A DNA stretch of 64,000 bases, from positions 40,073,994 to 40,137,993 of the forward strand of contig NC_092322.1 in assembly GCF_036785885.1 (NCBI RefSeq), written 5' to 3'. The notes under the pieces were generated by a model. That model had not been told where the DNA came from. It did no database searches and was given only the letters and a program-made list of their open reading frames with translations. Source of the DNA: Coffea arabica (Eukaryota; Streptophyta; Magnoliopsida; Gentianales; Rubiaceae). Below, one piece after another: positions 35,101 to 44,777 of this stretch (the first letter of the stretch is position 1; every line of letters starts with the position of its first letter). The translations under genes were made by a program, and so were the position numbers.

Positions 35101-36240
35101 AGCGGTATCTTTGATCCGATGAATTACTGCCCTATGCCTCCTTTCCGTGACCAAGGAATGAAAATATTTGGTGTTCCTATCTCCGTCCGAGAGCAACCTT
35201 ACCCGCGCCTTTTGTCTCCAAAAACCCTCTTCAACTATAAGCGCTCGGCGTAACCGAGCCCGAGCATGATGTAACTCGCTCCGCCGTTGCTCAGTAGGAT
35301 CCAGGTCGTATGCTGTTTCAGCCTCTGTTACCATACGTTCGGCATCACATGCTCCCTGAAAAATATCCCCAAATGTCGTTCTAGACCATTGCTTGAGGGC
35401 ATTTTTAACATTCCTCAACTTCAAGGCCAATACTTGCAAAGGAGAACCATTGACTGGTTGAGCCCAACAATCCTTGATAACCCCCAGTAAACCAGGATGA
35501 GTAGTCCAGATGTTTAAGAAACGGAACGGCTTGGGTTTGTTATCTAGTTTCGTATCCACCGACAAAAGTAATGGAGCATGATCCGACGGGTCACGTCCTA
35601 AATGTTGCACCATGATTTGGTATGGAAGCTCTAAAGCACGCCCGCATAGAAGTAAGCGGTCCAGACGTTTCCATATCCGCGCCCTTCCCGAACGGTTATT
35701 ACACCAGGTATATCTTGAACCAGAGAATCCCGCATCACAGACACCGGCCATCGTCATGAAATTCAAAAAATCTGATCCCTCCGACGGTCTAAATGGCAAT
35801 CCACCCCTCTTCTCCTCGGTATTTATGACCACATTGAAATCTCCCATCAAAAACCAAGGGTTGAAGTCGGGTTTATCCCCCAAAAGTGCATTCCACAAAT
35901 TTTCTCTTTCCTGCTCCGTACACTTCGCATGTATACAAGATAAAGTAATGAAGTCTTGAAAAATATGAGATTTAACTCTAATAGTTAGATGTTGGGGAGA
36001 CTCCCCTGTAATCTGACACGTAAACAACGACCGATAGAAAATCCAAACAGAACCCGAAAGATTGAACAAGCAACAATCCATCCCCAATTTAATTCTAATA
36101 TTAGTGATTGACTCCACCCTCAATTTAGGTTCAACAACAACCACCAATTGAAGATCATACATTTTAATAAGTTTCCTTAATCGTCTTAAATTAGGAGCAC
36201 GAGCTACCCCTCTTATATTCCAAAAAAGAAACTTAATCAT
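32114..36240 (-). pseudogene. LINE ORF2: endonuclease, reverse transcriptase, zinc finger, RNase H; one frameshift
   Basis: Start is ATG at 36240 (MIKFLFWNIRG), which begins exactly with the endonuclease fold and overlaps the ORF1 stop. Domains by residue: EEP endonuclease 1-240 with GDFN and SDHAPLL motifs; RT about 480-740 with RGLRQGDPIS and catalytic FADD near 687; zf-RVT near 1070 (KCFCCQNPHEEDLNHVF); RNase H about 1217-1350 with DGCSRGNPG, AELRAL, EADS and HCYREANTPADHLA. The frame breaks at a run of seven C (32547-32553; G on the coding strand): eight would restore it. This is either a real mutation or a homopolymer error. Otherwise all catalytic residues are present, over about 1375 codons. 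Confidence 0.93.
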
Positions 36241-37513
36241 CAGAAAGGACAGAAAAAGAATTTGATGAAGAACTAACCATAGAGCGTAGTGTTCTATCTG
36301 ACGGGAGACCAGCTCGGAGACCACGTGACACCGGCTCCAAATGCCGGGTCTGTAGTGATGACTTCTCCTGTCGGACAAGGTCCTTGCCCCTAGGGGAGAG
36401 GGTACCTACCCTTCTTTGAGAATCCTGTATGTCATCAATTTGTCCCTCAGCAGAACACACGACCACCCTCGCGGGCAGCGCACTCCCTGCAATCTCAGAA
36501 CCTTCCTCTCCTTTCTCATGTCCCAGCACCACCTCGATACCTTCGACAGCCACCGCCCCACATTCCTCCTCCGTTTTCCTCTCATGCTGTGCTGCTATAG
36601 TATCAGAGGACTGGTGCACCTGGTCCTCTTGCTCAGGCTCGTGAGATGTACCACCTGGTGACTGATCATGAGCAACTAACTCTTTGCTAGCCACAGCCCT
36701 ATTAACTTCTCCCTTTGCCCCATCAATCGCTGCAGCATCTTGTATCAACCTTGCTGGGTTTTTTGTATTATCCTCGGAAGGCCCATCAGGCCCAGTAGTC
36801 TTGGCATGTTGACCAGAGGTTCCTCTCAATTCGGGCTTTAAAACATGACAAATCTCCACATCGTGACCTTGGCGGAAACAATGTGAGCAGTACCTTGGAA
36901 GGTTCTCAACCACCAGCTCTTGCCAAAAACCAGTATGATTTCCATTGCCAATCCAAACCCGCGACGGAGTCAACCGCAACAAATCCATCTCAACACACAC
37001 CCGTGCCACACTTGGTCTTGACACCGCAAGGGTAGCCGCATCAACCAACAAAGGGTTACCCACCATAGAAGCAATCTGGAAAATCACCTCCTTATTGAAA
37101 AAATGCAGCGGGAGCTTTGGTAATTGAAGCCACAGCGGAACCACCGACGATTCCCTATCAACATGGAAGTCTGTGGTCCATTTGAATACTCTCATGGGGA
37201 ATGAAGCCACATACCAGATCCTCCTGAACCATACACGATGGAAATCAGCTTCATTGTTCAACTGAATTAACACATGTCTTGCGTCCAATAGGCCAATCAT
37301 CGGGTTCTCACGTAAATCCAGCGATGCAATGAATTTCCTCACCTCCTCCAACTTCGGTCTACCTCTAGAGAATTTCCCAATCAATGCAAAACGAAATGGA
37401 CTGGCCAAAGCTTCAACCGCTGCCTGTGGGAAAATCAAAGCAGGTTCTCCTTTGTGTGTAGCCTCCTGTGCCGCAAAGGATAGTGTTGGCTGCTGTGAGT
37501 TTTTCGTGAACAA
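36233..37513 (-). CDS. LINE ORF1: DUF4283 nucleic-acid-binding protein with CCHC knuckle
   Basis: A 426-codon frame with an N-terminal DUF4283-type domain (about residues 28-205), then a CX2CX4HX4C knuckle (CSHCFRQGHDVEICH, near residue 212), then a long acidic, low-complexity tail ending in Ser/Asp. Plant L1 ORF1 proteins of this layout bind LINE RNA to form the retrotransposition particle. The frame stays open upstream of ATG 37513 for about 20 codons (PAPPTFQRKSFSDLF, typical of the family N-terminus) without an ATG. The true start has probably been lost or mutated, and translation would begin internally. Confidence 0.9.
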   Translation of the reverse strand: MFTKNSQQPTLSFAAQEATHKGEPALIFPQAAVEALASPFRFALIGKFSRGRPKLEEVRKFIASLDLRENPMIGLLDARHVLIQLNNEADFHRVWFRRIWYVASFPMRVFKWTTDFHVDRESSVVPLWLQLPKLPLHFFNKEVIFQIASMVGNPLLVDAATLAVSRPSVARVCVEMDLLRLTPSRVWIGNGNHTGFWQELVVENLPRYCSHCFRQGHDVEICHVLKPELRGTSGQHAKTTGPDGPSEDNTKNPARLIQDAAAIDGAKGEVNRAVASKELVAHDQSPGGTSHEPEQEDQVHQSSDTIAAQHERKTEEECGAVAVEGIEVVLGHEKGEEGSEIAGSALPARVVVCSAEGQIDDIQDSQRRVGTLSPRGKDLVRQEKSSLQTRHLEPVSRGLRAGLPSDRTLRSMVSSSSNSFSVLSDD

Positions 37514-37900
37514 ATCAGAAAATGATTTGCGTTGAAATGTAGGGGGGGCAGGCTGCCCTCCATCAGGTAGCCGTACACATACATAAAAAAATTACGTCAT
37601 AACTAGTCAAGATAGTAGTACTCAATGATCTAAAAATAGCACTTGCATGAATAGTTAGGGATACCATAACCTAAGGAGCTTTCATTTGTTATTATCTTGC
37701 ATAAGTTTAGCATAATTTTATTTCTTTTAATTCATTGATCGTCAAAATAATAGAGAAGTTTTAGTAGTGTCGGTAATTATCCAATCTTTCTCGTGGGATC
37801 GACCCGATATTTGCCCTAAACTACTAATTTGACCTGTATACTTGCAATCAAAACGGGTATATTTCGGAATTAAACTGGCACTTATATCAAAAGCCCGTCA

Positions 37901-37905
37901 CAAAC
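37901..37905. repeat. Target-site duplication CAAAC, right of solo LTR
   Basis: This is the second copy of the 5 bp duplication, directly after the LTR terminal CA at 37900. Confidence 0.85.
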
Positions 37906-37995
37906 TAATTGTGCTACTAGAAAGTCATGTGCGGCTTAGCTTAACTCAAGTTGAGTATTTAAGTAGCCCTCAAATCAAGCTCCACCAAAAAGTTA

Positions 37996-38306
37996 CTTCC
38001 TCCGTTCCATAAGATAGGCTCGCTTTCCTTTTGTATCTATACCAAATTATAGGTTTAGTTTCTTTTTTAAAGAGTAGTTAATTTGTTATTTTACTAATAT
38101 ATCCATATTTAAGGCACACAGCAAATGCACTACTCCATTAGTTAATTATTCTATTTGAAATATTAAATACAGCACTTATAACTAGATCTACATTTACTAC
38201 TCTTTGAGAAAAGTACCAATAAAAAACAATTGTTGTAATTATATTAATTAAATTTTTTAATCTATGTGAAAAAAGAAATAGGCTTATCTTTATGGAACGA
38301 AGAGAG
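37996..38306. mobile_element. Stowaway-like MITE (Tc1/mariner)
   Basis: Terminal inverted repeats begin CTTCCTCCGTTCCATAAGAT on the left and CTCTCTTCGTTCCATAAAGA on the complement of the right end. TA flanks both ends (37994-37995 and 38307-38308). It is 311 bp, AT-rich and non-coding. The CTCCGTTCCATAA start is the classic plant Stowaway terminus. Confidence 0.88.
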
Positions 38307-38308
38307 TA

Positions 38309-38694
38309 TTTGATCTGTAGATTCAAGTTTAATAATTTGCACCCTTATTTATTTATGTATTTTTTGTACTACTTTAAAAAGATTACATTAGTTATAATTT
38401 ACTTTTGACTTCAACTAAACTTAGCTTCTTATTGAGCTTGAGTTAATGTGGAGCCGAACTCTACTCAAATTTATGTTTTCAATTGAGTTTCATCTAAAGC
38501 CTCAAGAATGGGGTTAGAGTTTTGTATTTTATCGAAAGGCTAACAAATTATTCCAAAAAATGAAAATAATGGTGCTTTGTTGTTTGTAAAAAAGCACATA
38601 AAAAATGGTGTCTCGCCATTTGCAGAACATGTAGTATAATTAAGGTCAACCAAAAAAAAAATATTCGTAAAGTATTTGAAATTACCAACGTTAT
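38309..38694. other. AT-rich spacer upstream of the GeBP-like pseudogene
   Basis: No gene is seen. It includes decayed ctcaag/gagcttgag phrases of the 29918-30412 repeat and an A-rich tract near 38651. Confidence 0.5.
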
Positions 38695-38702
38695 TATAAA
38701 AG
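38695..38702 (+). promoter_or_regulatory. Probable TATA box of the GeBP-like pseudogene
   Basis: TATAAAAG lies 108 bp before the ATG at 38803. A CT-rich leader (cttcttcttcttccctctctctc) lies between, as in many plant promoters. Confidence 0.4.
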
Positions 38703-38802
38703 AATTGAGCCTTATAGATTGCACATCGTCTCTCTTGTCTTCTCCCTCAAACATAACCAACAACAAACCCTTCTTCTTCTTCCCTCTCTCTCTTTTCAGA
38801 CC

Positions 38803-40054
38803 ATGGAATTCAAGAAGCCAAGAACCCATTATCCTCTTCCATCAACACAATCAGAAGAAGAGAATCAGAAAAAGGACAAGATGAAGAATCTCGAGAAGGT
38901 GAAGAAGGGTCAGAAGAAGAATCAAAATTAGAACACAAGGAAGAATCAGAGGAAGAAGAAAGATCAGAAGGAGAAGAATTTGAAGTTGAAGAAAATATAC
39001 ATGAATCACCAACTCAACTTGACCAAATGTTCAGTGCTCAAAAGGAAATCATCACTCCATCTCAATCTTCCTCAGATTCTGGTGAAGAGGAGGATAAGGA
39101 AGGAGGAGATGATGAAGAATTAGAAATTTCCACACATTCTCCTACATCGGATTTTATGATAAAGTTGATTCCTCCAACCAAATTCACATCAAAAGGCTCA
39201 AGTTCCACCTCAAAACGGCCTTTGGAAGACCAGAGAGATGATCAAAAGCATTTGAGAAGTGAGAAGAAGGCCAAAGGTAAAGCTGATGAACCGAACAAAC
39301 AGGAGCCATCTGCCATTTCAGCCGCTATTGGTGAAGGTGTTGGTACGAAGTGGAGCGAGACGACGTGAAGTGTCTTCTCCGATCCATCATCAAGTTTAAG
39401 ACTGAGAAAGGTCTAAATCCTTCCACTAATGTGAATGCTTTCTGTAAGTATGTTAAAGGGTAGTTTGGACGTGAGTTTTCTAGAAGTCAGATTTATCAGA
39501 AAATTAGGAGGTTGAAAAGTAAAAGTTTCAATTCTGTGGAGAAATTTGAGAAAGGTGGGGATTGCTTTGTTCATTTCAACGCCAATGAGCTTGAAATATT
39601 TAAACACTCAAAATCGATTTGGGGTGGTGAAACTGGTGATGGCACAGCTATTGACAAAGCTAATAAAACTGTGAAAAGGATGGGTAAAATTGTTAGTTTT
39701 GTGAAACAAGATAAGAAAGAAGAAAAGAAGAAGAAGAAGAAGAAGAAGAAGAATCTGGTGAAAACGTTTTTTAGAGATGATATTGAAGATGATTTTCAGT
39801 CCAAGTATCCTTATCTAAAAAAATATTTTGATGTTGCTTCAAGGAGCATTATGATGAATGCAGACAAAATTGCAGGTCAAAGGAGTTTATTGAAAGATAA
39901 CATGAGTTTGACTGGCCATAGGAAAGCAATGGAGCTGGAGGACAAGTGGAAGAAACTGTGCGAGGCTGAAGTAGAGCTTTTGTTGAAGAGGTCAGAATTG
40001 ATGAAGGAGCATTGTACCTTGGTGCTGGAATGTATGAAGGAGAAGAGTAATTAG
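38803..40054 (+). pseudogene. GeBP/DUF573-type (GL1 enhancer-binding protein-like) pseudogene
   Basis: Read across three frame segments, this is a typical single-exon GeBP-like protein: an acidic Glu/Ser-rich N-terminus; a DUF573 DNA-binding domain beginning KWSE near 39350 and ending FKHSKSIWGG near 39625; a Lys-rich stretch; and a C-terminal helical region with the family's KYPYL motif and a Leu-rich end (about 39800-40050). Lesions are a one-base loss near 38851-38864, a one-base shift near 39352-39362 at the domain start, and TAG at 39461-39463. Family members are plant transcription factors linked to cytokinin response and trichome or storage-gene control. The C-terminal 180 codons remain open. 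Confidence 0.85.
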
Positions 40055-42360
40055 AGGCTGATGGGTTATATCTTTTGGAATTCCAGCATGGTCTTTTGAA
40101 TTTCGAGCCATCTAAAGTGTAGATTTTATATTTGGAAACGACTTGGTGCCAATTCTGTCAATTTCGGTTTGTAGTTCTTTTGCAAGTAATGTATTCTGCC
40201 GCTTGATGTTTTAATTTGAGAATGTTACTAGTTTCTCCAATATTAGTTACTCCTTTCGTCCTAGAACTTTTCTGATATCATTGTCCATTTGTTTCGAAAG
40301 ATAACTTTTCTGACAAAAGAGATATAGAAAATTTCCAGAATTTGTTAGCTATCAACGCTGTACTTTATGTAAGTGCAGTGTTCCCCTGTTACTAGAAAGT
40401 TTGAAGTCTTACCTTGTTTCAAAAACTAGGGTGAGCTGATCATGCCATATTAGCTAGTAGTGATATTCACCTGACATGAATCTGATAGATCATTCCAAGT
40501 ATTTCTAATATTACCTAGTATTCTAGGTTATGCATTACTAATGCTAGTTCAGGATGGTGGACTGCCATTTCATGTTCTAGTTGCGTAATTCAACTATCGA
40601 TGTGAACACTATCACTATCGAATTTTGGCATACTTACCGCCATTCATGAATTTGTAAATTTTCCATTTCGCTTGTTTGTTCCTTAATTTCTCTGTTGACA
40701 ATTTCCCATTAAATTGAGTCAAACTGCTTGAGAAGCCAGTTGCTTGCTCAAACCAAACAGCAGCATATCATGATTATTGTCAATCATAGGAAACGCTTTG
40801 TTAAACTGCAATTGGTTCATTGCATCATTCCGAATATTGCTGTTGCCAAACATTTGCTTAAACCATATACCTATCTGTCTTTAAGTAACTATTCTTAGAG
40901 GTGATGTAGCTTGGACAGAGATGTTTTGTCCAATTTTGTTTTGTCGAAGAAAAGCATAAAAGGGATGGTCATCTTCATGGAATTCTCAAGTAATGAGTGT
41001 TCCTTCTTAGGTATTATGCACTAAGGGAACATTGATGTCCTAGAGTTTGAATAAGACTAGAAATGCCACCTTATTTCTTTTCTCTAACAAGTTGCTAGTG
41101 ACCAAAATCGTTTGTGTGTACCTTGAATTGCTTGAATGCCAAAAGATTTCATCATGGCAACCATCCGATTCACTACTTCTCATATCAATAGAAACATTAT
41201 GTACCTTGAATTGCTTGAATAATGCAGCATTAATCCAGGTAGCTGTGTTTTCTCTCCTATGTGCAGGATCGATACGCGATCATTGTAACCTGCTGTTTTC
41301 CACCCTTTTTGGGGAATAGGACTGCTAGATTTTTAAAACCCTCCAACATATATGGGTTTAAAAGATTAACTGAGAAAAACATTGGGAGGACTTGAGAAAA
41401 GGGAAAAGGTGTAAAGGTGATTTCAGTTTCTTCATTCACGAGAGCCCAGAGTCAACAACCTTGAAGAAATCAGATTAATTTGACGAAAGCATTGGGAGGA
41501 TTTTCAATAAATTATGGTTTAAATGGAGGGTTTACTATCGTTGTTAACATTTCAGATTGACAGCTTTTTTAATTTTCCAAAGAAAAAGAAGGTATACTGA
41601 AAGATCAACAAAAAGTGTTTTTAATAGTCTCTTGCTGACTGGTTCATTGTGATTGTATTTCTACCGCTTATAGTTTTGTTTCTCCTTCGAATATCAATAA
41701 ACTTCTTACCTTAAAAAAAATGAACAAAAAGTGTTGTGGTGATACGAGAATTTCATGCTGCGCTAAGAAACATTAACGATGTAAGAAAACAATAATTATG
41801 AATTCTAAGGAAGAAATAAGAAACATTAATTTCTTTTCATCAATTCTTTATGTGTAAGCTACAAAACCCATAAGTTTTTTCTTCCTCGCATTACAATATG
41901 TAAATGTGTGTGTACAGACACATATACACACATTCATACATATATATGTGTGCACAGACACATATACATACATTCATACATACATACATTTTTTTTATTA
42001 CTCAGTTAATAGTTATTAGATCTTAAAGAAATAAAAAAGAACTAAAACATGATATTTATGTAGAAAAAATAATAATATAATAAAAAGTGTGACAGAAAAT
42101 GGCATAGGGTGTGAGACAGAAGATCCGTTGGCCATACATACATACATACATAGTAAAAGTGTAAAAAGCAAAATATCAAACTAACCCAAACTGATCTCCT
42201 TTATATCAGTATTTTCAATCACAAATATGGGAAGGGGTTTATTCTTCTTTTACAGCACTTCTAGACGCTCAACAAAGAATAATTGTTGAATCATGCACGA
42301 AAATGACGACCACAAGTACAAGACACTAACAAATACCCAATTGTTCTGTCCTTTAAATCT
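40055..42360. other. Spacer, no gene recognised; microsatellites near 41900-42010
   Basis: AT-rich. The phrase gtaccttgaattgcttgaat occurs twice (near 41119 and 41201), a small local duplication. Near 41903-41995 acacacatatatg/tacatacatt microsatellites form two similar blocks of about 50 bp, and CATA repeats recur near 42135. Confidence 0.5.
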
Positions 42361-42531
42361 ATTTTCATGGAGTTTTTGATACTTGCAACAGAAAGCTTTC
42401 TAAACCTTCCTCTGCTCATGATGGAGTTCCTGATACTGCTGAATTTGTTGGTGGAGAAGACGTTTATGAGAATTCTGCATATATTATCTTGGGAGCAACA
42501 TTTGGTTATTTCCAAAGATTGAGAGAGAATT
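42361..42531 (+). pseudogene. Possible exon-like coding fragment of unknown origin
   Basis: From about 42370 to a TAG at 42531 one plus-strand frame gives a mixed, protein-like composition (FVGGEDVYENSAYIILGATF in its middle). This is unlike the Lys/Ile/Asn-rich translations of surrounding AT-rich DNA. There is no start codon, no convincing splice acceptor and no family I recognise. It may be a captured exon fragment or chance; the opposite strand is also open here. Confidence 0.25.
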
Positions 42532-43514
42532 AGTCGTGAGTAATTATGGCATGGTCAACAATAAATAATGGTTCTGAAAGAACGAATTGGAGAATCTCAG
42601 GAATTCAAAAGATCTCTTTATTAAAAATCAGGCTTTGGGAAACTTTCAAAATTTAGGAAATACAAATCATTAAATTGGAATTTAAATCTGCACTTTAGTA
42701 ACAACCAATGTTTGCAAAACACGAAAGGTTAATAGAATCGTTAGACTCCAAAATTCATGAAAATAGAGAAAAGCACATGGAAACATTATAATTAGATCAG
42801 AATATATGGAAAATTGGCTTATTTCAATGAATTTCATCGTCTAATCAATGTCTACTTAGTGCCCCCATTTTATTTCGTTAATTTCTTTTGTTTTCGTTCT
42901 AGTGATATCATTTAAAGTCTACTTGCCACAATTTGTCAATTTAGACCACTCCAACTATAAAAGATTTTCATTCCTATGTTGGTTCAGCAATTTTATGGTT
43001 ATTTTTCAGTTGAAGTACAATTTCTCAAAATTAGTGGAAATTTCATGAGTTTGTTTAGGCATATACTATTTAATAGCTATTTAACAAAACCACTGTCACC
43101 GTTTTTCACATATTTTTTGTGATGCTAGTTCTCCAATTCCCACAATGGAGAGAACGTAGAGGTGTATGATGATTGGTAGTTCAGCAATTGCCTTATTGTT
43201 CTATTTCTTTTAATGCATAAAGGAGCTGTCAAATGTTGTATAGTGTAGTGAATGGGAAAGGACGGGTTGGGAGTAACTTAAAAAACAGATGTAACATTAA
43301 TAAGGGAAATAAATTGCCTTTGTTTGGATAATAATTGGTGTGTTGGATGATTATTTGAAAAAAAAAGGAACAGATTTCTCATATCATAAACATGTTTGTC
43401 AATAACATTTTATTTTCTCAATCACCTTTCGATTTATATAGATCACACTACAAAAAGTGTTAGAATGTTATTTCAAAAAAAATTCAAATAATTTCCTATT
43501 TAAACACACTATGG
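42532..43514. other. AT-rich spacer, nothing recognised
   Basis: No ORF, RNA gene or repeat with clear ends was identified. Confidence 0.5.
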
Positions 43515-44035
43515 CTTTTCACAAAATTTAACTATAGACATCATTATCTAAGAACAAAGAAACTATATTATGATTAGAACATACGCTATCATGATTAGCC
43601 ATTAGAAAAAAAAACTTTATTATAATTAGAACATATGATGTTTCCGACAAATTTTACTATTATGAAAGGTAATAGTGATCTTAATAGAATTTAGGGATAA
43701 TTTTAGAAACCTCCCCTGAGGTTTCTAACTATTTAACTTAATTTCCTTAAATTTTAAAAATTACACTTATCCTCTTTTCACAAAATTTAACTATAGACAT
43801 CATTATCTAAGAACAAAGAAACTATATTATGATTAGAACATACGCTATAATGATTAGCCATTAGAAAAAAAAACTTTATTATAATTAGAACATATGATGT
43901 TTCCGACAAATTTTACTATTATGAAAGGTAATAGTGATCTTAATAGAATTTAGGGATAATTTTAGAAACCTCCCCTGAGGTTTCTAACTATTTAACTTAA
44001 TTTCCTTAAATTTTAAAAATTACACTTATCCTCTT
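43515..44035. repeat. 259-bp tandem duplication
   Basis: Unit 1 (43515-43773) and unit 2 (43774-44035) are nearly identical; one visible difference is gctatcatg against gctataatg. The unit includes the first 80 bp of a MITE (starting 43694 and again 43953) with its flanking target sequence atagaattta. The duplication therefore happened after the MITE inserted. Confidence 0.93.
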
Positions 44036-44767
44036 GCTTTGACACTTTGGTAACCAAACATTAAAATAAGGTAAAAAATTTAATGTATACCCTAAAATAC
44101 CCTTATCGTATAAAGTTTAATTTATTCCTCTCAACAATTGTGAAGTAATTTGATACAGTTATTAAAAAAAGGAGACTCAAGTTTTTCATTCCAATATATG
44201 TTATTTAATAATCAACTATAACAATAAATTTTTTGCTATAATAGGCTCTTTTTATGATGCTTTATTGGAAATATAGATTCTTTTTAAGATAGAAAAGAAA
44301 GTGTTATCTTGCTTTTTTTTTAATTTATGTATTATCTTTTTTAATAAAGTTTATGGACTAGTTTAGTGATGGAACTACCATAACGTGGTAGTGATTTGGA
44401 CCATTTGTTTTAAATTATTGTTGATTTATACTTGATTTTATTACAAAAAAGAGCTACAAAAAATTTGGATGATATTCAAATTCATCAAAAAATTACTAGT
44501 TTAACATCTTACCTATATAGATATTAGCGACAACATTGATAGTTCTTCTATATTTTTAATGAAATATAAAAAAATTAATAAGAAGGAAAAAGGGAAAAAT
44601 TATAAAATCCATCCTTTGTATGAACATGGCAACAAGAGAGTTTTATTAAAATGTTAAAGTTAATATTGTCATTTTAAATGGGTAAGGAAGGTAAGTGTAA
44701 TTTTTGAAACCTTAAGGGAGCCAAGCAAAATTATTAAAAACCTCAGGGGAGGTTTTTGAAATTATCC
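43953..44767. mobile_element. MITE with ~80-bp TIRs and 10-bp target duplication (Mutator-like size)
   Basis: The left end GGGATAATTTTAGAAACCTC is mirrored by the right end GAGGTTTTTGAAATTATCC. The inverted similarity extends about 80 bp inward, to aaaaattacactta. The 10 bp atagaattta flanks both ends (43943-43952 and 44768-44777). The 9-10 bp duplication and long TIRs fit a Mutator-derived MITE. It is 815 bp and non-coding. Confidence 0.85.
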
Positions 44768-44777
44768 ATAGAATTTA

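Larger units (their letters stand above)
31842..37643 (-). mobile_element. Nearly full-length L1 LINE with ORF1 and ORF2
   Basis: The 3' end is a run of 11 T on the plus strand (31842-31852), the poly(A) tail. ORF2 and ORF1 follow on the minus strand. The left flank ends tgtatgaattag and the right flank has tgcatgaatagttag near 37643, a possible diverged target duplication. The 5' boundary could instead lie as early as 37570. The only clear lesion is a one-base shift in ORF2, so this insertion is relatively young compared with the 25569-26717 and 51889-52271 remnants. Confidence 0.88.
30413..37900 (+). mobile_element. Solo LTR of a Ty3/Gypsy (Tat/Athila-like) element, split by a LINE
   Basis: Left part 30413-31841 and right part about 37643-37900 form one LTR of about 1.7 kb starting TG and ending CA, with a perfect CAAAC duplication at both sides. 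The 3' portion has the typical gggatcgacccgatatttgcc stretch of Tat/Athila-type LTR ends. There is no internal region, PBS or PPT, so it is the product of intra-element LTR recombination. A LINE later inserted into it. Confidence 0.85.

Noticed and set aside
32385..36661. Plus-strand ORFs opposite LINE ORF1/ORF2
   Set aside because: They are antisense to well-supported LINE coding frames and lack domains.
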